DNA of 5,358 nt from contig JAUWMY010000219.1 in the NCBI GenBank assembly GCA_030612945.1, forward strand, positions 1 to 5,358, written 5' to 3'. The position numbers and the translations under genes were made by a program. Origin of the DNA: Desulfobacteraceae bacterium (GTDB lineage: Bacteria; Desulfobacterota; DSM-4660; Desulfatiglandales; Desulfatiglandaceae). How positions within the stretch are numbered: the stretch's first letter is position 1; the number at the start of each line of letters is the position of its first letter. Shown piece by piece: positions 1-5,195 of the stretch. The notes under the pieces were generated by a model. That model saw nothing but the letters and a program-made list of their open reading frames with translations, did no database searches and had not been told where the DNA came from.

Positions 1-467
1 TTGCCTATGATTTTGGGGATACAGTTCAAATGACCCCGCTTCTCCCCATGCACACCCTGGGGCACGGTTTTGTGCCTGAGCCAATCCATGCGGGCGGGCT
101 TAGATATCACGGCATGGCGCCACTGATCAGCCAGCTTATTCTTGACAATCTGATTAGACCTGTGGCCGTTCAGCAGCTTGAAACCTTTCAGGCCGGCATC
201 ACCTTTGCCAGAACAGAAGGATTTATAAGCGCGCCTGAGACGGATCATGCGATAGCGGTCGTTATTCAGGAGGCCCTTAAGGCTAAAGAGGAAGGGAAAG
301 AAAAGGTCATTCTCTTTAACTGGAGTGGTCATGGTCTGGTAGATATGGCCGCTTACGACGCCTATCTTTCAGGGAAGCTCGCAGATCACGCCCTGGCAGA
401 GGAGGAAATCCAGAGGGCCTTAAAGGAAATAGAACCACTCCCAAAACCCAGGCAGTTCACGGGTTGA
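1..467 (+). CDS. trpB: TrpB2-type tryptophan synthase beta chain, C-terminal part (5' truncated by window edge)
   Basis: This is a PLP-dependent enzyme that condenses indole with L-serine to give tryptophan, acting in the cytoplasm. The reading frame is open from base 3, so the gene starts outside the window and the ATG at 30 is internal. The visible 154 residues carry hallmarks of the TrpB2 branch: YDFGDT followed by [12 protein letters not shown], then [14 protein letters not shown] (about visible residues 27-40), FARTEGF (68-74; the Glu matches the conserved catalytic-domain Glu of TrpB), and FNWSGHG followed by AAYDAYL near the end. In classical TrpB1 a GRGDKD-type serine/glycine loop sits where SGHG is seen here, so this looks like TrpB2 rather than TrpB1. 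TrpB2 is normally about 420-460 residues, so about a third is visible; the PLP lysine and the phosphate-binding glycine loop lie upstream. TrpB2 often occurs without TrpA and is thought to scavenge free indole. That would fit the indolepyruvate oxidoreductase genes downstream, but this link is inferred. Confidence 0.93.
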   Translation, partial: AYDFGDTVQMTPLLPMHTLGHGFVPEPIHAGGLRYHGMAPLISQLILDNLIRPVAVQQLETFQAGITFARTEGFISAPETDHAIAVVIQEALKAKEEGKEKVILFNWSGHGLVDMAAYDAYLSGKLADHALAEEEIQRALKEIEPLPKPRQFTG

Positions 468-493
468 ATTGTAATTTAAGCAGTAGTAAATGA

Positions 494-600
494 TTCCGGA
501 CTGAAAACCGGAGCCTGCCCGCGAACCCCTTCTACTTCCACCGGAGTGTATATCTCTCGGGACCGTGGAGGCAGGAGGGGGGCGCGGGGGTCCCCGCCCG
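494..600 (+). other. GC-rich intergenic segment with nested inverted repeats (candidate structured RNA leader or dispersed repeat)
   Basis: Most of the 161-bp gap between trpB and the cysteine-rich gene is one dense block of complementary segments. TCCGG (495-499) pairs with CCGGA (508-512) around an 8-nt loop. CCTGCC (514-519) pairs with GGCAGG (570-575). Nested inside, CCAC and GG (538-541, 543-544, one bulged C) pair with CCGTGG (563-568). GCGGG (584-588) pairs with CCCGC (593-597) around GGTC. The helices abut with only one to eight unpaired bases between them, as expected of a folded RNA. The 7-mer ACCGGAG occurs twice (507-513 and 540-546), which allows alternative pairing with TCCGG. 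No hairpin is followed by a T-run, so it is not an obvious terminator. A minus-strand open frame (476-694) crosses the block but shows no protein-like features. I do not recognise a known riboswitch class. Confidence 0.45.
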
Positions 601-628
601 AATTCATTTCCCGCAACTTACTGGTTTT

Positions 629-910
629 ATGATGAAAAGGCAGAACATACCGCCGGAGGATGATTATGAGATTCGCTGCCCCAGACTGGGCCATCAGATC
701 TCGTTTTCATACTGCCGTTCAGAAAATCGGGGACTTCCCTGTTTCAAGACACTGGACTGCTGGTATGATCATTTCCTTGTGGAAGAATATTTTAGAAAGG
801 AACTGACACCTGAAGAATGGGATAAGGCATTCAAAAGGTCTGGAACAACCAAGATGCTCTCGCTGTTGGAACTAATCGAACAGGCAAAAAAGGGCACGAA
901 AGAAGAATGA
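629..910 (+). CDS. Small four-cysteine hypothetical protein, translationally coupled to iorA
   Basis: This is a 93-residue protein of unknown function. Its N-terminal half has Cys17, Cys29, Cys38 and Cys44 (C-x11-C-x8-C-x5-C) plus His22 and His48, in the segments CPRLGHQISFSYC, GLPCF and LDCWYDHF. That set could bind zinc or an Fe-S cluster, but no named family is certain. The C-terminal half is charged and probably helical (TPEEWDKAF, then LLELIEQAKK). There is no signal peptide or membrane segment. ATG 629 is followed directly by a second ATG; neither has a clear Shine-Dalgarno. The frame is open back to 494 but offers no ATG, GTG or TTG there, so the start is the first one possible. The stop TGA overlaps the iorA ATG (ATGA, 907-910), the usual sign of translational coupling and often of a functional link. 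A role in assembly or electron transfer for the iron-sulfur enzyme IorA is only an inference. Confidence 0.82.
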   Translation: MMKRQNIPPEDDYEIRCPRLGHQISFSYCRSENRGLPCFKTLDCWYDHFLVEEYFRKELTPEEWDKAFKRSGTTKMLSLLELIEQAKKGTKEE

Positions 911-2769
911 TGAAGCGAAAAGATATATTCTTAGGAAACGGGGCCGTGGCCCTCGGGCTGGTGGAGGCTGGTTGCCAGATAGTGACCTCCTATCCTGGCA
1001 CGCCCAGCTCGGAGATACTGCCCGAGGTGGTTCGTCTGGTTAAGTCGGAAGGCCTCAACACATATATAGAATGGTCTACGAACGAAAAAGTGGCCTTAGA
1101 CAACGCATTTGCTGCGGCGATCTCCGGGAAGCGGGCCGCCTGCTGTATGAAACAAGTGGGGCTGAACGTGGCCGCCGATTCACTTATGAGTGCGGCGTAT
1201 TTGGGCACGGTCGGTGGTCTTGTGATAGTTTCCTGTGATGACCCGGGTCCCCATTCCTCCCAGACTGAGCAAGATACCCGACTCATGGCGAGACTTGCCA
1301 AAGTCCCTGTGTTGGACCCCTCCAACCCGAAGGAAGCGCGAGTAATGGCCCGACTGGCCATGGAACTTTCCGAGGAATTCAGAATTCCCGTAATTTTAAG
1401 ACCGGCCATACGGGTTTGTCATGCGCGACAGGCTCTTTCATGGGGCCCTCTTAAGAACAATACAAAGAAGGCCTCTTTTGAAAAGGATCCGGCCAGGTGG
1501 GCGGCTACACCTCGATTCCGTTTTATTCTCCATGGCGAATTAAACGAAAAATTAAAAAAGATTGCACGTAGATTTGAAGGCCTGACAGCCCATAACTTTC
1601 ATGACCTGGAGCCTGGGAAAAAATATCCGCTCGGTATTATTGCCGGTGGTATTCCGTACTCCGTTGTGCGGGATATCCTGACAGAAGAAGACCGTAAGGA
1701 TATCCCCGTGCTCAAGATTGGGACTCCTTATCCCTTTCCGGAAGCGCTTGCCGACATATTCATGTCGGCCTGCGAAAAAGTACTCGTTCTTGAAGAAACG
1801 GATACCGTAATGGAGTACTTTCTAAGGGACAGGAAAAAGGTCTTGGGCCGACTCTCGGGGCATGTGCCTTCTGAAGGGGAGTTAGCGCCTCAAGTTGTCT
1901 ACCGTTTGGTTGATAAGGTGCTTAAGGATCTTGGTTTAGCCCCTTTTAAGGGTGATCGGAATCAGGATGCACTGGATCTGGTAGCAAGCCTGGATCTGCC
2001 GGTGCGTAGACCTACCCTTTGCGCGGGCTGCCCACATAGGGCTTCCTTCTTTGCTATCCGCAAGGCCAGGCCAAAGGCCATATTCACTTCTGATATAGGG
2101 TGTTACACTCTGGGGCTGAATTTAGGCGGTGTGGACACATGTCTCGATATGGGCGCTGCGATCACCATGGCGTCAGGTTTTTATCACGCTTTTAATCAGG
2201 ACCAGGTGGCACAGCCCATTGTGGCTACTATAGGGGATTCCACCTTTTTTCATTCCGGCACGGCAGGGCTGTTGAATGCTGTCTACAACGACGCACGCTT
2301 TATCCTGGTAATCCTGGACAATGAGATCACAGCCATGACAGGTATGCAACCTACCCCCGGTCTGGGCATACGGGCGGACGGGAGCAAGGGCAAGGCCATA
2401 TCCCTTGAAAGGGTGGTGGCTGGCTGTGGTGTTGATTTTGTTGAAGTGGTTGACCCTTATGAAATAAAGGCTATGACCAAATTGCTGAAAAAGGCGACTG
2501 AGTATGTAAATAGCTCGACAGGGGGCATTGCCGTAATAATCGCCCGTCATCCTTGTGTTATCGCTTACCCGAAGGAAGCCATTCCTGAAAGAAAAAGTGT
2601 GACGGTGACAGATGACTGCACGGAGTGTAACTTTTGCCTCGAGCGGTTTGAATGCCCGGCCTTGTATCATGACGAGGAGCTGGGGCGTACTAATATCAAT
2701 CAGTCTTTATGTACTCAATGTGGGGTTTGTTTGCAGATTTGCCCTAAGGGTGCAATTGTGGAGGCTTGA
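907..2769 (+). CDS. iorA: Indolepyruvate ferredoxin oxidoreductase, alpha subunit
   Basis: This is the catalytic subunit of the TPP- and Fe-S-dependent enzyme that oxidatively decarboxylates indolepyruvate and other arylpyruvates to arylacetyl-CoA, reducing ferredoxin; it can also run in reverse. At 620 residues it has the usual full length. Domain order: an N-terminal pyrimidine-binding domain with SYPGTPSSE (28-36) and the activating Glu60 in STNEKVA; a middle transketolase C-terminal-like region; CAGCPHR at 372-378, a signature of IorA; and a PP-binding domain with GDS (443-445) to Asn461, the TPP/Mg motif. The C-terminal ferredoxin domain carries eight cysteines for two [4Fe-4S] clusters: Cys571, 574, 577 and 583 (C-x2-C-x2-C-x5-CP) and Cys602, 605, 608 and 612 (C-x2-C-x2-C-x3-CP). 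All key residues are present, so it should be active. The first ATG (907) overlaps the upstream stop; a second ATG at 910 is also possible. No strong ribosome site is visible, consistent with coupling to the upstream gene. Confidence 0.97.
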   Translation: MMKRKDIFLGNGAVALGLVEAGCQIVTSYPGTPSSEILPEVVRLVKSEGLNTYIEWSTNEKVALDNAFAAAISGKRAACCMKQVGLNVAADSLMSAAYLGTVGGLVIVSCDDPGPHSSQTEQDTRLMARLAKVPVLDPSNPKEARVMARLAMELSEEFRIPVILRPAIRVCHARQALSWGPLKNNTKKASFEKDPARWAATPRFRFILHGELNEKLKKIARRFEGLTAHNFHDLEPGKKYPLGIIAGGIPYSVVRDILTEEDRKDIPVLKIGTPYPFPEALADIFMSACEKVLVLEETDTVMEYFLRDRKKVLGRLSGHVPSEGELAPQVVYRLVDKVLKDLGLAPFKGDRNQDALDLVASLDLPVRRPTLCAGCPHRASFFAIRKARPKAIFTSDIGCYTLGLNLGGVDTCLDMGAAITMASGFYHAFNQDQVAQPIVATIGDSTFFHSGTAGLLNAVYNDARFILVILDNEITAMTGMQPTPGLGIRADGSKGKAISLERVVAGCGVDFVEVVDPYEIKAMTKLLKKATEYVNSSTGGIAVIIARHPCVIAYPKEAIPERKSVTVTDDCTECNFCLERFECPALYHDEELGRTNINQSLCTQCGVCLQICPKGAIVEA

Positions 2770-2792
2770 TTTTCGGGGGATAAACAACATTT

Positions 2793-3350
2793 ATGCAGAC
2801 TGTGAATATTGTTCTAAGCGGATTGGGCGGCCAGGGTATCCTTTTTATGACAAAGGTGATGGCTCAGGCTGCCTTGAACAAAGGCTTAAAGACAATGGGG
2901 GCAGAAACCCATGGTATGGCCCAAAGGGGCGGATCTGTCATTTCCCACCTTAGGCTCGGAGAAGTTGAGGGGAGTCTGGTAAGAACCGGTTCGGCCCATT
3001 TCCTGCTGGCCCTTGAAGAAAATGAGGCATATCGCAATATCCCCTTTCTTGCAAAAGGTGGTAGGCTGTATGCGAATGCCTCACCCAAGTCTTTTGTCAG
3101 GCAAGAAGTCAAACCTTATCTGGATAAAATGGAAATTGTTTATAGGGCCATCCCGGCTGGGAAAATCGCAACGGACCTGGGAACCCCCATGTCTTCGAAC
3201 TTGGCCTTGCTCGGTTTTTTTTCTGCCTTCGAGAAGAACCTGGTGACCCATAAAGAATTAAGGAATGCGATTGATCAGGTAACTCCGTCCCGATTTAAAA
3301 AAATTAATTTCAAGGTCTTTGATGCGGGCTTTGAAATGGGAACACAATAG
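2793..3350 (+). CDS. iorB: Indolepyruvate ferredoxin oxidoreductase, beta subunit
   Basis: This is the small (gamma-domain) partner of IorA in the arylpyruvate:ferredoxin oxidoreductase. In the 2-oxoacid oxidoreductase superfamily this domain completes the complex and is linked to CoA handling. At 185 residues it is close to the usual 190-200. The N-terminus has the glycine-rich motif SGLGGQG (9-15), followed by the family signature ETHGMAQRGGSV (38-49). Later SSNLALLG (134-141) matches the conserved segment near the C-terminal helices. ATG 2793 lies 23 bases after the iorA stop with a GGGGGA ribosome site (2775-2780), spaced somewhat widely at 12 bases. The start gives the expected short lead-in to the glycine motif. 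Same strand, tight spacing and subunit pairing make it co-transcribed with iorA. Nothing is truncated or missing. Confidence 0.96.
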   Translation: MQTVNIVLSGLGGQGILFMTKVMAQAALNKGLKTMGAETHGMAQRGGSVISHLRLGEVEGSLVRTGSAHFLLALEENEAYRNIPFLAKGGRLYANASPKSFVRQEVKPYLDKMEIVYRAIPAGKIATDLGTPMSSNLALLGFFSAFEKNLVTHKELRNAIDQVTPSRFKKINFKVFDAGFEMGTQ

Positions 3351-3372
3351 AGACTTATAAGACAGGGCAGGT

Positions 3373-4002
3373 ATGAGCCGGGTTGGAGCGAAAATAGCCG
3401 GTCTGCTTCTTGCTGCAGGCTCTTCCACCCGCATGGGTAGGCCAAAGCAATTACTGCATGTCCAGGGGGTAACACTCCTTGAGCGGATATTACATGAAGC
3501 CTTGAAGTCTGAACTCGATAAAATCATCCTGATTCTGGGAAATCAATCCAAAGAGATAAAAAAGGTACTGGGCCAAGTCATTGTCCACCAAGAACTAAGA
3601 GTAATCGAGAATCCACGATACAGACAGGGTATCAGTTCTTCCATTACTACTGGTTTGTCAGAGGTTGAGGACAATTATGATCATGTTATGATCCTTCTGG
3701 CCGATTTGCCCCATGTTACGTCCAGACTGATTAACCTTTTAATTCATCGATACTTAGAGTCCCGCCTGCCCATTGGGGCTATCCAGGTCAAATCCAAACG
3801 ATCTCATCCGGTCATATTTGGTCGCCCGTTATACAATGAACTGCGTAAGTTACAGGGTGATATGGGAGCCAGGGCCCTTTTTCAGAAATACGGAGACCGG
3901 GCGTGTCTGGTTGAACCGGATTTTTTTTATGACGACATGGACATTGATACAGAAGAAGATTATGTTGAATTTCAGAGGTCTTTGAAAAACCGGCAATTCT
4001 AA
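3373..4002 (+). CDS. MocA/MobA-like nucleotidyltransferase (probable molybdenum cofactor cytidylyltransferase)
   Basis: This is a 209-residue NTP_transf_3 family protein. Members transfer CMP or GMP from the NTP to molybdopterin, making the dinucleotide cofactor used by molybdoenzymes. The signature LLLAAGSSTRMGRPKQLL (11-28) holds the nucleotide-binding loop, with Arg20 and Lys25. Its LAAG...GRPK form resembles MocA (CTP) rather than MobA, which usually has LAGG...GGxDK. LLADLPHV (108-115) supplies the metal-binding Asp111; Leu112 replaces the more usual Gln or Met. HPVIFGR, then LQGDMGARAL, then DMDIDTEEDY complete the family pattern. MCD cofactor serves xanthine oxidase/aldehyde oxidoreductase-type enzymes; none is visible here. 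YgfJ-like accessory proteins for selenium-dependent molybdenum hydroxylases share this fold and are an alternative. ATG 3373 is 22 bases after iorB, with AGGGCAGG just upstream, so it is likely in the same operon. Why it sits with iorAB is unclear. Confidence 0.85.
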   Translation: MSRVGAKIAGLLLAAGSSTRMGRPKQLLHVQGVTLLERILHEALKSELDKIILILGNQSKEIKKVLGQVIVHQELRVIENPRYRQGISSSITTGLSEVEDNYDHVMILLADLPHVTSRLINLLIHRYLESRLPIGAIQVKSKRSHPVIFGRPLYNELRKLQGDMGARALFQKYGDRACLVEPDFFYDDMDIDTEEDYVEFQRSLKNRQF

Positions 4003-4062
4003 TAATAACCTTTAAAAAGAGACTCCGCGGTCCTGCCAATTAGAGACCATAATTAGAATTGC
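3993..4062. repeat. Inverted repeat spanning the nucleotidyltransferase stop codon and downstream gap
   Basis: GCAATTCTAAT (3993-4003) is perfectly complementary to ATTAGAATTGC (4052-4062), separated by 48 bases. The left arm contains the stop codon of the nucleotidyltransferase gene. The half-site AATTAGA is also directly repeated at 4038-4044 and 4051-4057, exactly 13 bases apart. The arms are AT-rich and no T-run follows, so this is not a classical terminator. It could be a weak 3' end structure for the iorAB operon transcript, or binding sites for a regulator of the next gene. This is seen in the sequence; its function is unknown. Confidence 0.4.
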
Positions 4063-4148
4063 TGTTGAAAAACGAGGTAAATGTGCTATGAATTCCTGGA
4101 GGCTGCGGTGACGCGTCTCCCTGAAGAAACCGGGACCAAGGTTAACTC

Positions 4149-4541
4149 ATGTCCGTTATTAATGAAGAAGAAATATTCACCAGAATCCACAAATACAAAA
4201 TATTCCGAAGCGAGGGGAACCTTTTTATTGATGTATATGAGGTCATTCTGGGAAAACCTGCTTATAAGTTTATGGCTGTGCCGAATCTGTTGATCCAAGA
4301 GGCCGATAAAAAATACTTTGGAGTTGGAGACTCAAAAATATTGGCTCTTAAGGATTGTTTAAAAAAAATAAAAGATGTCTCCATTGGTGATATTGTGCCA
4401 ACTGAAGGAGTAGAAGGACCTCAAACAAGCCCCCAGATTTTTTCTGAATCTGAGCAGGGATCGAAGTTATCAAGCCCATTTCGTAAACTGTCCAAGGCGT
4501 TTTCAAAAAGAAGAAAAGAAAGCCCTGGGAATGGTTCTTGA
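4149..4541 (+). CDS. Hypothetical protein with basic, low-complexity C-terminal tail
   Basis: This is a 130-residue protein that I do not recognise. Residues 1-80 look like a small alpha/beta domain: alternating hydrophobic strands (KYKIFRSEGNLFIDVYEVI, then YKFMAVPNLLI) followed by a likely helix (SKILALKDCLKKIKDV). From about residue 85 the protein is rich in Pro, Ser, Gly and Glu and ends in a strongly basic stretch (PFRKLSKAFSKRRKESPG), probably disordered and possibly nucleic-acid or membrane binding. There is no signal peptide or transmembrane helix. ATG 4149 has AAGG (4138-4141) seven bases upstream, and the frame is closed just before it by TAA at 4143, so the start is secure. It lies 146 bases after the nucleotidyltransferase and is directly followed by a terminator-like hairpin, so it is likely a monocistronic gene or the last in its unit. 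A competing frame from ATG 4081 overlaps it but looks non-coding after about 25 residues. Confidence 0.72.
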   Translation: MSVINEEEIFTRIHKYKIFRSEGNLFIDVYEVILGKPAYKFMAVPNLLIQEADKKYFGVGDSKILALKDCLKKIKDVSIGDIVPTEGVEGPQTSPQIFSESEQGSKLSSPFRKLSKAFSKRRKESPGNGS

Positions 4542-4553
4542 CAGAAATATCCA

Positions 4554-4577
4554 GGGTGGACTTATACCACCTCTTTT
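4554..4577 (+). terminator. Probable Rho-independent terminator after the 130-aa hypothetical gene
   Basis: GGGTGG (4554-4559) pairs with CCACCT (4567-4572; five Watson-Crick pairs plus one G-U) around a 7-nt loop, followed by CTTTT (4573-4577). It lies 12 bases after the stop codon at 4541. The stem is short and the T-run modest, so strength is uncertain. Confidence 0.5.
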
Positions 4578-4582
4578 ACCTC

Positions 4583-4625
4583 TTGTGTAAACGTTTGCCA
4601 TTAAGTTCAACTCAATTTCACACAA
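4583..4625. promoter_or_regulatory. Imperfect inverted repeat upstream of the sigma-54 promoter (candidate activator-binding site)
   Basis: TTGTGTAAA (4583-4591) and TTTCACACAA (4616-4625) form an inverted pair sharing TTGTGT/ACACAA and a nearby AAA/TTT. The perfect 8-bp palindrome AAACGTTT (4589-4596) overlaps the left arm. The elements lie about 100-145 bases upstream of the -24 element at 4727, the distance expected for a bacterial enhancer-binding protein. The sequence pattern is real; its role as an enhancer is inferred. Confidence 0.25.
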
Positions 4626-4725
4626 AAAGAAGGCATTTTCTTACCCATATTTTATTAGTAGTTGTGCATGAAGGTTAACTTGATAAAATTATTGGGGAAA
4701 ACCTTTCGCCTAATCCCATTTAATC

Positions 4726-4741
4726 TGGCACATTACTTGCT
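4726..4741 (+). promoter_or_regulatory. Sigma-54 (RpoN) -24/-12 promoter
   Basis: TGGCAC (4726-4731), five bases, then TTGCT (4737-4741), preceded by C. It matches the known RpoN consensus YTGGCAC-N5-TTGCW, with the invariant GG (4727-4728) and GC (4739-4740) exactly ten bases apart. It lies in a non-coding gap on the strand of the following genes, and transcription would start near 4752. RpoN promoters need an ATP-driven activator, so the downstream small genes should be switched by a specific signal rather than expressed constitutively. Chance matches of this quality are uncommon in a short window. Confidence 0.78.
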
Positions 4742-4804
4742 GAATAAATAAAACAGATGTACCCCGCTGCGATGCTGGACGTGCATTTGGCCCGGTGAGA
4801 GATA

Positions 4805-4876
4805 ATGAATTGTGCGATTAGAGTTTTCATCAAACGAAATTTGCCTGACTATATTTTGGAGAACTTAGACCAATGA
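4805..4876 (+). CDS. Possible 23-residue peptide gene overlapping the next start codon
   Basis: This short frame runs from ATG 4805 to TGA 4874-4876 and encodes 23 residues, beginning MNCAIRVFIKRN and ending YILENLDQ. It has a good ribosome site (GGTGAG at 4794-4799, five bases upstream), better placed than for many genes here, and its stop overlaps the ATG of the 74-aa gene (ATGA, 4873-4876). Both features suggest real translation and coupling. It lies in what would otherwise be the untranslated leader of the sigma-54 transcript. The start IRVFIKRNLP faintly recalls the first strand of ABM-type (antibiotic biosynthesis monooxygenase) domain proteins, so it could be a remnant of such a gene. 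It could also simply be a leader peptide that controls the next gene. Confidence 0.42.
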   Translation: MNCAIRVFIKRNLPDYILENLDQ

Positions 4877-5097
4877 AAGTAAAGCTAAAAGTTTATAAAT
4901 ATGTGGGAATGCTGGAGAGAGATTTTGCATGTGTTGAGCAGGCCCGGCGCACTGCCGAACTTGCAGCTGAGAAGCATCCTGATATGTTATTTGAACCTGA
5001 AGTTGAGATATCGGATGCCTGCGTGATTGACCTGTCCGATTTAGGGAAAGATGATATTCAGGAGGTTAATCCCTGGCATAACTTAAGTAGGCCGTAG
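4873..5097 (+). CDS. Small acidic hypothetical protein under sigma-54 control
   Basis: This is a 74-residue cytoplasmic protein that I do not recognise. It opens with a basic strand (MKVKLKVYKYV), continues with a helix rich in Ala, Arg and Glu (VEQARRTAELAAEKHPD, about 21-37), and then has an acidic segment (FEPEVEISDACVIDLSDLGKDD) ending in EVNPWHNLSRP. Cys20 and Cys50 are the only cysteines. There is no signal peptide or membrane helix. ATG 4873 has GGAGA (4858-4862) ten bases upstream and also overlaps the stop of the 23-residue frame, so it may start independently or by coupling. The sigma-54 promoter at 4726-4741 lies about 130 bases upstream with no terminator between, so this gene is its natural target. 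The strand-helix-strand pattern with a basic start and acidic end could be a small regulatory or binding domain, but no function can be assigned. Confidence 0.72.
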   Translation: MKVKLKVYKYVGMLERDFACVEQARRTAELAAEKHPDMLFEPEVEISDACVIDLSDLGKDDIQEVNPWHNLSRP

Positions 5098-5126
5098 CCC
5101 TACGAATGATACATTTGGGTCACCAT

Positions 5127-5155
5127 CTCCGCCCTGGATTCTGAATAAGGCGGAG
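5127..5155. other. Stem-loop between convergent genes
   Basis: CTCCGCC (5127-5133) pairs perfectly with GGCGGAG (5149-5155) around a 15-nt loop, in the gap between the 74-aa gene (plus) and the minus-strand gene ending at 5196. Its place between converging genes suggests a shared 3' end structure. No convincing T-run follows on either strand, so an intrinsic terminator is not established. Confidence 0.35.
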
Positions 5156-5195
5156 CCGTCACGGATTCTTCCTTTTGTAGCTATTCCGTAAGCTC

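Noticed and set aside
464..492. Sigma-70-like pair TTGAAT / TAAATG with 17-bp spacing after trpB
   Set aside because: Only four and three of six bases match the consensus; transcription would start inside the first helix. Too weak to list as a promoter.
493..575. tRNA-like anticodon arm (TCCGG-ACTGAAAA-CCGGA) and a loose match to tRNA-Sec/Ser or a cobalamin riboswitch
   Set aside because: The loop would be 8 nt, no acceptor, D or T arm can be built on either strand, and the B12 box is missing.
476..694. Minus-strand 72-residue open frame across the trpB-cysteine protein gap
   Set aside because: It overlaps the start of the better-supported plus-strand gene, is rich in Arg, Pro and Gly as expected for translated GC-rich palindromes, and has no domain-like pattern. 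It may be annotated as a hypothetical in some genomes but is probably spurious.
993..1008. TGGCACG-containing sigma-54-like site inside iorA
   Set aside because: It lacks the GC at the -12 position and lies within the conserved YPGTPSSE codons, so the match is explained by coding sequence.
2619..2744. Different cysteine spacing (x5 versus x3) in the two IorA cluster motifs
   Set aside because: The x5 spacing with a GCPA-like ending is normal for the first ferredoxin motif of IorA proteins, so this is not an anomaly.
4081..4293. 70-residue frame from ATG 4081 preceded by GAGG, and a 7-residue frame MNSWRLR at 4088-4111
   Set aside because: The first largely overlaps the 130-aa gene out of frame and turns into low-quality sequence; the ribosome site is too close (3 bases). 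The second has a possible site (GAGG, 10 bases) and could be a leader peptide, but nothing else supports it.
4757..4798. 13-residue frame MYPAAMLDVHLAR between the sigma-54 promoter and the 23-residue frame
   Set aside because: No ribosome site, and it would begin about five bases after the predicted transcription start. Its stop lies within the ribosome site of the next frame, which is suggestive but not enough.
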